A stretch of 64,000 nucleotides of DNA from Caballeronia sp. NK8 (GTDB lineage: Bacteria > Pseudomonadota > Gammaproteobacteria > Burkholderiales > Burkholderiaceae), in the NCBI RefSeq assembly GCF_018408855.1, contig NZ_AP024325.1, forward strand, positions 1,612,001 to 1,676,000, written 5' to 3'. The position numbers and the translations under genes were made by a program. This document shows positions 58,556 to 64,000 of this stretch, in pieces. How positions within the stretch are numbered: the first letter of the stretch is position 1; each line of letters opens with the position of its first letter. The notes beneath the pieces are model-generated. The model was not told the DNA's origin. It worked only from the letters and a program-made list of their open reading frames with translations, and ran no database searches.

Positions 58556-58652
58556 ATTCGCGGACCGTGAATTTGAGATACGGCCCGAATGGTACAAGCG
58601 CCCGCGAATTTCTTCACGGATCAGAAGAAAGACGGCAGTTTGTCGTTCCCGC

Positions 58653-58871
58653 TCAAGCCTGCGCGATGCGCTCCAGCAAGTGCTGCAAGCGGGAATGCTG
58701 ACAGGGCGCGAGTCCCGGCGTCGCAAGCGCCTGCACGACGCGTCCGCGCCAGTATGTCTTGGAGAAGAGCGAATTCGCACCTTCGAGGCTGAGTACCTGC
58801 TCGAGGTGTTCGATCGCCGAGTCGAGATGACCGACGCTATAGGGATGTGTGCCTGCGCCGAGGTTGTTCAT
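58653..58871 (-). CDS. Small hypothetical protein
   Basis: A 72-residue protein with a helical centre (HLDSAIEHLEQVLSL, YWRGRVVQALATPGL, LQHLLERI), composition typical of a real protein and GC-rich third positions. I recognise no family. The ATG at 58869-58871 has only a weak GGAC site. Could be a conserved small protein. Confidence 0.55.
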   Translation of the reverse strand: MNNLGAGTHPYSVGHLDSAIEHLEQVLSLEGANSLFSKTYWRGRVVQALATPGLAPCQHSRLQHLLERIAQA

Positions 58872-59031
58872 GGCACGGTCCGTCGAAAAAGCGAAGGTTA
58901 CGGATGAAGATTGAATCGACGCGCGAGAACGTGATGTCTCGCGCGTGAATATCGTCGCGCGGGCGCGTGACGAACGTGCGACGCGCGAACGACGTTTTTA
59001 TCGATGCGAACGCCAGACGGCGCACGCAGCA

Positions 59032-59775
59032 TCAGCTCATGTGCTGGCCGCCGTTGATCGCGATGTTCGAACCGGTGACGAAACCCGCATCGTCCGAGCA
59101 CAGGAACGCGACGAGCGCCGCGACTTCCTCGGGCTTGCCGAGACGTCCCGCCGGAATCTGCGGAAGAATCTTCGTATCGAGAATCTCCTGCGGAATCGCG
59201 GTCACCATCTTGGTCGCGAGATAGCCCGGCGAGATCGTGTTCACGGTCACGCCCTTCTTCGCAACTTCGAGCGCGAGCGACTTCGTGAAGCCGTGCATGC
59301 CCGCCTTCGCCGCCGAATAGTTCGTCTGACCGATCTGCCCTTTCGATCCATTCACCGACGAAATGTTGATGATGCGACCCCAGCCGCGCGACACCATCTC
59401 TTCGCAAACCGGCTTGGTCATGTTGAAGACCGAATCGAGATTGGTGCGCAGCACCGCGTCCCAGTTCACCTTGGTCATCTTCTTGAAGGTCGTGTCCTGC
59501 GTGATGCCGGCGTTGTTCACGAGGATATCGATCGGGCCGACTTCGGCCTGGATCTTCGCGACGCAGTGCTGGGCAGAATCGTAATCGGCGACGTCGACCG
59601 GGTACGCGCGGAAGTTGCGGCCCTGGCGATCCATGCTCGCGAGCCATTCGCCGGCCTTCGCGTTGCCCGGCGAATGCGTCACGACGACCGCGTAGCCTGC
59701 GTCGTGCAGCTTGATGGCGACTGCCTCGCCGAGTCCGCCCATGCCGCCGGTCACCAGTGCGATTCGCTTAGTCAT
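59032..59775 (-). CDS. phaB: Acetoacetyl-CoA reductase PhaB
   Basis: A 247-residue short-chain dehydrogenase of the FabG/PhaB type that reduces acetoacetyl-CoA to 3-hydroxybutyryl-CoA with NADPH for polyhydroxybutyrate synthesis. It has MTKRIALVTGGMGGLGEA as the dinucleotide motif, NNAG, and the catalytic Ser (NISSVNGSKGQIGQ) and Tyr-x-x-x-Lys (TNYSAAKAGMHGFTK). The family trait GQxNYSAAKAG is typical of PhaB. The ATG at 59773-59775 has GAGGAG before it. It follows phaA after 131 bases. Confidence 0.93.
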   Translation of the reverse strand: MTKRIALVTGGMGGLGEAVAIKLHDAGYAVVVTHSPGNAKAGEWLASMDRQGRNFRAYPVDVADYDSAQHCVAKIQAEVGPIDILVNNAGITQDTTFKKMTKVNWDAVLRTNLDSVFNMTKPVCEEMVSRGWGRIINISSVNGSKGQIGQTNYSAAKAGMHGFTKSLALEVAKKGVTVNTISPGYLATKMVTAIPQEILDTKILPQIPAGRLGKPEEVAALVAFLCSDDAGFVTGSNIAINGGQHMS

Positions 59776-59906
59776 GCTGATACTCCTCAATTCTCTCAGG
59801 TTAATGATGCTCGGAATGCCACCGGCGCTGCGCTGTCGGCTCGACGCTTATAGTGATTTGATATCGCGTCGGGCCCGCGTTGGTGCGCGCCGGTGTATTG
59901 CTTTCG

Positions 59907-61088
<1,182 letters not shown>

Positions 61089-61990
61089 TTTCTATCCTCG
61101 TCAAACAGCGAAAGCGTGAACGGAATCTTCGTTCGCGATGCAATGCTCGCGACGCGAAAACGCATCCATTACGAATGGACTGGGTGAGTTCGACTCGAAC
61201 TCGGGCGGATTGATGCGCAGCGCCGCGTGCGGAGCGATGTCCGACCGACCGATGCATGAGCGAGCGACTTCAAAAGGCGTCGCGCCGACTGCGGATGACC
61301 TCGCCCGTGAGACGAAGTTCGTTCCGCAGAAAAAATCCCGAACGGGACGCGGCAAACGTGCGGCCAATTGCGTGGTCCATTTATATGGGCCTTGGATAAA
61401 TCTCTCAGGTTAAGCACCGGCCTTCTCTTTCGCCTTGCTGCCGTGAATCGCGAATGCGCAATTCCGCTGCGCGAAGATTCGCGCCGGCGGGCAGCAGAGC
61501 ATATTGGAAGTTATTCGGTCGTGCGCGCTTGTGCGTCGCACCAAATTAGTAACAATTCTAAACGCAAAACATGCGTAAAAAATTTCATATTAGTAGGTAT
61601 AAACCCTAGATCGCGTAAAAAGTCCCGCTTCGTTCGTGCTGAATATTGCAGCAATGCTCGAACGTGCGTTCATTAATCATCCTATATGATGACGAAAATT
61701 GCGCAAGTTGTATGATCACTTCGCCAATCGCGGGTAAATACGTAATACAAACGTAGCCAAGTTGTTGTCGTGGGCTTTCTGTCGTGGACGCCGAGCGGGA
61801 TATCGCCCCGTTCTTTATATGCGAATTAACTACTGCGTATAACCAATCCGTCTTTACGCAAAAGAATTTTGGACCGTCTTAACGCTGATATATGACGGCG
61901 TGATGAAGCCATATGCAGTTAATCGCTTGCGCAATGCCGCGACATAATGTCATCCGTCAACGAAAATCCGCTCGACGCGTCGCTGAATTT
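61089..61990. other. Long non-coding region upstream of phaA, AT-rich on the right
   Basis: About 900 bases. I see no gene: short frames have no ribosome site and no family resemblance. Up to about 61,440 the composition is usual. From about 61,500 to 61,960 it is clearly AT-rich with runs such as GTAAAAAATTTC and TTAATCATCC. A TCTCTCAGGTTAA string at 61401-61413 recurs at 59792-59804. TGCGCAA occurs at three places (near 61,455, 61,700 and 61,930). The phaA promoter should be here. Confidence 0.5.
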
Positions 61991-64000
61991 TCAAAGCGCT
62001 AAAACGATCCTTTTGCCTTTTGCGCGCGAACAGCACGCCATCATCCGGTTGTTCGACTGGCGCTCGCTTTTGGTCAGCACCACATCGCGGTGATCGATAT
62101 CCCCGGCGAGCACGCGCACTTCACATGATCCGCACAGTCCTTCCTCGCAGTCGCTCTGCACGTCGACGTTCGCGCGTCTGAGCGTCGCGAGGAGCGTCTG
62201 ATCGGCCGGGACGGTCAGCACGAGGCCGGAATCCTTCAACTCGACTTCGAACGCCTGCTCGTTTTCCGCGTCGAGCGTGCCGAGTTTCGATTCGAAATGC
62301 TCGATCTTCAGCGCGTCCTCCGGCCACGACGCGCTCGCCACGCCGAGCGCGTCGAGCATGCGCGCCGGGCCGCACGCGTAGATCAGCGTGCCCTCGCCCA
62401 CGGCGAGCGCTGCGAAATCGTTGCGCGTGCCTTCTTCGGAGACATACGCGAAAAGACGTTCGCCGTGCAGCGCGCGCATCTCGTCGAGCAAGGCCATCGA
62501 CGCGCGCGAGCGGCCGCTGTAGTGCAGTTCGTAGTCGATGCCGAGCGAACGCGCGCGCCGCGCCATCGCGCTGATCGGCGTGATGCCGATGCCGCCCGCG
62601 ATCAGCACGAGCCGATTCGCGGTTTCGTCCAGGCGGAAGTGATTGCGCGGGCCGCGAATGCGCCAGTGGGCGCCGGGCTTCACGTTGTCGTGCACCCACG
62701 CCGAGCCGCCGCGGCTCTGCGTTTCGCGCAGCACGGCGATCTCGAACGCGCGCCGGTCAGCGGGGTCGCCGCACAGCGAATACTGACGCGAGAGGCCTGT
62801 CTCGCCACAGACTACGTCGATATGCGAACCCGCCGTCCAGCGCGGCAGATCGCGCCCGTCCGCCGATACCAGCCGCACGCGCACGATACGATCCGCGCAC
62901 GCATCGACCGAATCGACGATCACCGCGCGGCTCACCGCATGCGACGACGGCTCACCGATCCGCACCACCGCGCGCGCCTCGCGCACGGACGGATCGGCGC
63001 GCTCCGGGTTCATCGCCGGGTCCCATTCCACCAGGAGATGCTCTGGCCCGCGAAACGACGTGTTCGGCACATAAGTGAAGCGCTGCTCGGCGAGCCGCAT
63101 GTGCGGCAGGCGGCGCGTGAGTTCGTCGAGAAAGACTTGCATCTCCATGCGCGCGAGGTTCTTGCCCATGCACTGATGCGCGCCGTAGCCGAAAGTCAGC
63201 TGATCGCTGGCGTTTTCGCGACGGATGTCGAAGAGATCGGCATCGGCGAACTGATGCTGATCGTGATTCGCCGACGACGTGACGATCAGAAGCTTCGAGC
63301 CCGCAGCAATGTCGATTCCGCCGATCGTCACGTCTTTCGTCGCGAGCCGGCGCCACGCCGCGACGGAGCCGTTGTGACGCAGGCACTCCTCGACTGCGTT
63401 CGGAATGAGGCTCGGGTCTTCGCAGATGTCGCGCCACGCGTCGCGATGTTGCAGCAGCAGCTTGAGCGCGTTCGCGGTGGCGTTCGCCGTGGTCTCGTGC
63501 GCAGCGACGATGCCGGCCATCATCATCGAATGCAGGTATGAATCCGTCACGACTTCGGGCAGTGCCTTCTGCTTGCGGATGCCGTACTGCATCCAGCCCG
63601 GACCGGACGGGTCTTCGCGCATCTTGTCGAGCACCTTGCCCGCGTATTGCCAGAACTTGCCGACCGCGTGCGCGACCTCGACCTGCTCTTCCGGCCTCGG
63701 CCGTCCCCACGTGTTGACCGTGTGCGCGATCGAGTAGAGGCGCAGCGTATCCATGTCTTCCTCGGGCACGCCGAGAAAATGCAGCGCGACGGTGAGCGGC
63801 ACTTCCCACAGCATCTGATCGACGAGATCGGCGCGGCCATCGTCGATGAAGCGATCGACATATTCGCGTGCGAGCGCGCGCACCATCGGTTCGTGATGCG
63901 CGAGCGCTTCCGACGTGAACGGGTCCATCAGCGCGCGACGGCGCGGCATGTGCGCGGGCTCGTCCTCGTTCACGAGCGTGCGGTTCAGCGCGAAGCCGTA
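61991..64000 (-). CDS. Self-sufficient cytochrome P450 with reductase domain (CYP116B-like, 5' end off the right edge)
   Basis: At least 669 codons of a single-chain P450 monooxygenase fused to a phthalate-oxygenase-type reductase. From the right edge: P450 domain with I-helix AGIVAAHETTANA, EECLR (Glu-x-x-Arg) and heme-binding FGYGAHQCMGKNLAR, a linker near residue 330, then FMN domain (LSRQYSLCGDP), NADH domain (IAGGIGITPISAM, ACGPARMLDALG) and C-terminal 2Fe-2S ferredoxin CEEGLCGSC plus a later Cys in MACCS. It would hydroxylate organic substrates using NAD(P)H without partners. The N-terminus is outside the window. Confidence 0.94.
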   Translation of the reverse strand, partial: YGFALNRTLVNEDEPAHMPRRRALMDPFTSEALAHHEPMVRALAREYVDRFIDDGRADLVDQMLWEVPLTVALHFLGVPEEDMDTLRLYSIAHTVNTWGRPRPEEQVEVAHAVGKFWQYAGKVLDKMREDPSGPGWMQYGIRKQKALPEVVTDSYLHSMMMAGIVAAHETTANATANALKLLLQHRDAWRDICEDPSLIPNAVEECLRHNGSVAAWRRLATKDVTIGGIDIAAGSKLLIVTSSANHDQHQFADADLFDIRRENASDQLTFGYGAHQCMGKNLARMEMQVFLDELTRRLPHMRLAEQRFTYVPNTSFRGPEHLLVEWDPAMNPERADPSVREARAVVRIGEPSSHAVSRAVIVDSVDACADRIVRVRLVSADGRDLPRWTAGSHIDVVCGETGLSRQYSLCGDPADRRAFEIAVLRETQSRGGSAWVHDNVKPGAHWRIRGPRNHFRLDETANRLVLIAGGIGITPISAMARRARSLGIDYELHYSGRSRASMALLDEMRALHGERLFAYVSEEGTRNDFAALAVGEGTLIYACGPARMLDALGVASASWPEDALKIEHFESKLGTLDAENEQAFEVELKDSGLVLTVPADQTLLATLRRANVDVQSDCEEGLCGSCEVRVLAGDIDHRDVVLTKSERQSNNRMMACCSRAKGKRIVLAL

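Noticed and set aside
61401..61413. CTCTCAGG string reminiscent of a glycine riboswitch
   Set aside because: Neither the flanking stems nor the second conserved box are present, and phaA is not a typical target.
61138..61413. 91-codon plus-strand frame upstream of phaA
   Set aside because: No ribosome site and composition unlike a coding gene; lies where the phaA leader is expected.

Overview
The window looks like a chromosome or chromid segment of a high-GC betaproteobacterium of the Burkholderia / Paraburkholderia / Caballeronia group. Evidence is the very GC-rich third codon positions (which create long antisense shadow frames), a Burkholderia-type type VI secretion (T6SS) gene order, two EmrAB/NodT-type efflux systems, polyhydroxyalkanoate genes and an IS110-family insertion sequence. 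Species cannot be fixed from the sequence alone.

Region 1 (1-23.2 kb) is most of a T6SS locus. Read on the minus strand it runs tssB, tssC, hcp1, tssE, tssF, tssG, tssH (clpV), vgrG, a DUF2169/pentapeptide adaptor, a second pentapeptide protein, a DUF3540 protein, a PAAR-like tip (DUF4150), an uncharacterised protein and a truncated tssJ at the left edge. tssK, tssL, tssM and tssA are not in the window. A long inverted-repeat element without coding capacity sits between the PAAR gene and the uncharacterised gene. Upstream of tssB lies a partner-switching module (two STAS antagonists, an RsbW-like kinase, a sensor phosphatase) interleaved with a second, almost identical hcp. hcp1, hcp2 and vgrG share a strikingly conserved upstream element that none of the other T6SS genes obviously carries.

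Region 2 (23.3-35.1 kb) is accessory. It holds a large NlpC/P60-like lipoprotein, a distinctly AT-rich two-gene cassette (2-oxoglutarate/Fe(II) dioxygenase plus EamA exporter), a DUF2934 protein, a GlxA-type regulator divergent from an MFS transporter, a lipoprotein with a duplicated domain, a TupA-like ATP-grasp protein, a ClC antiporter, a MarR regulator and a small membrane protein.

Region 3 (35.1-47.1 kb) contains a minus-strand run of four tightly spaced genes: 2-oxoglutarate dehydrogenase E1, an acetolactate-synthase-like enzyme, an ArsR repressor and a SAM-cyclase-AAA-TPR signalling protein. It is divergent from a second GlxA-type regulator, followed by a Mug glycosylase, a LysR regulator and a two-domain ABM-like protein.

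Region 4 (47.3-58.6 kb) has two tripartite efflux operons facing each other around an IS110/IS1111 element. The right-hand one is headed by a MarR repressor and carries three related palindromes that look like its operators. Region 5 (58.6-64 kb) holds phaB and phaA without phaC, a roughly 900-bp non-coding stretch that becomes AT-rich, and the C-terminal two thirds or more of a self-sufficient cytochrome P450 (CYP116B-like) running off the right edge.
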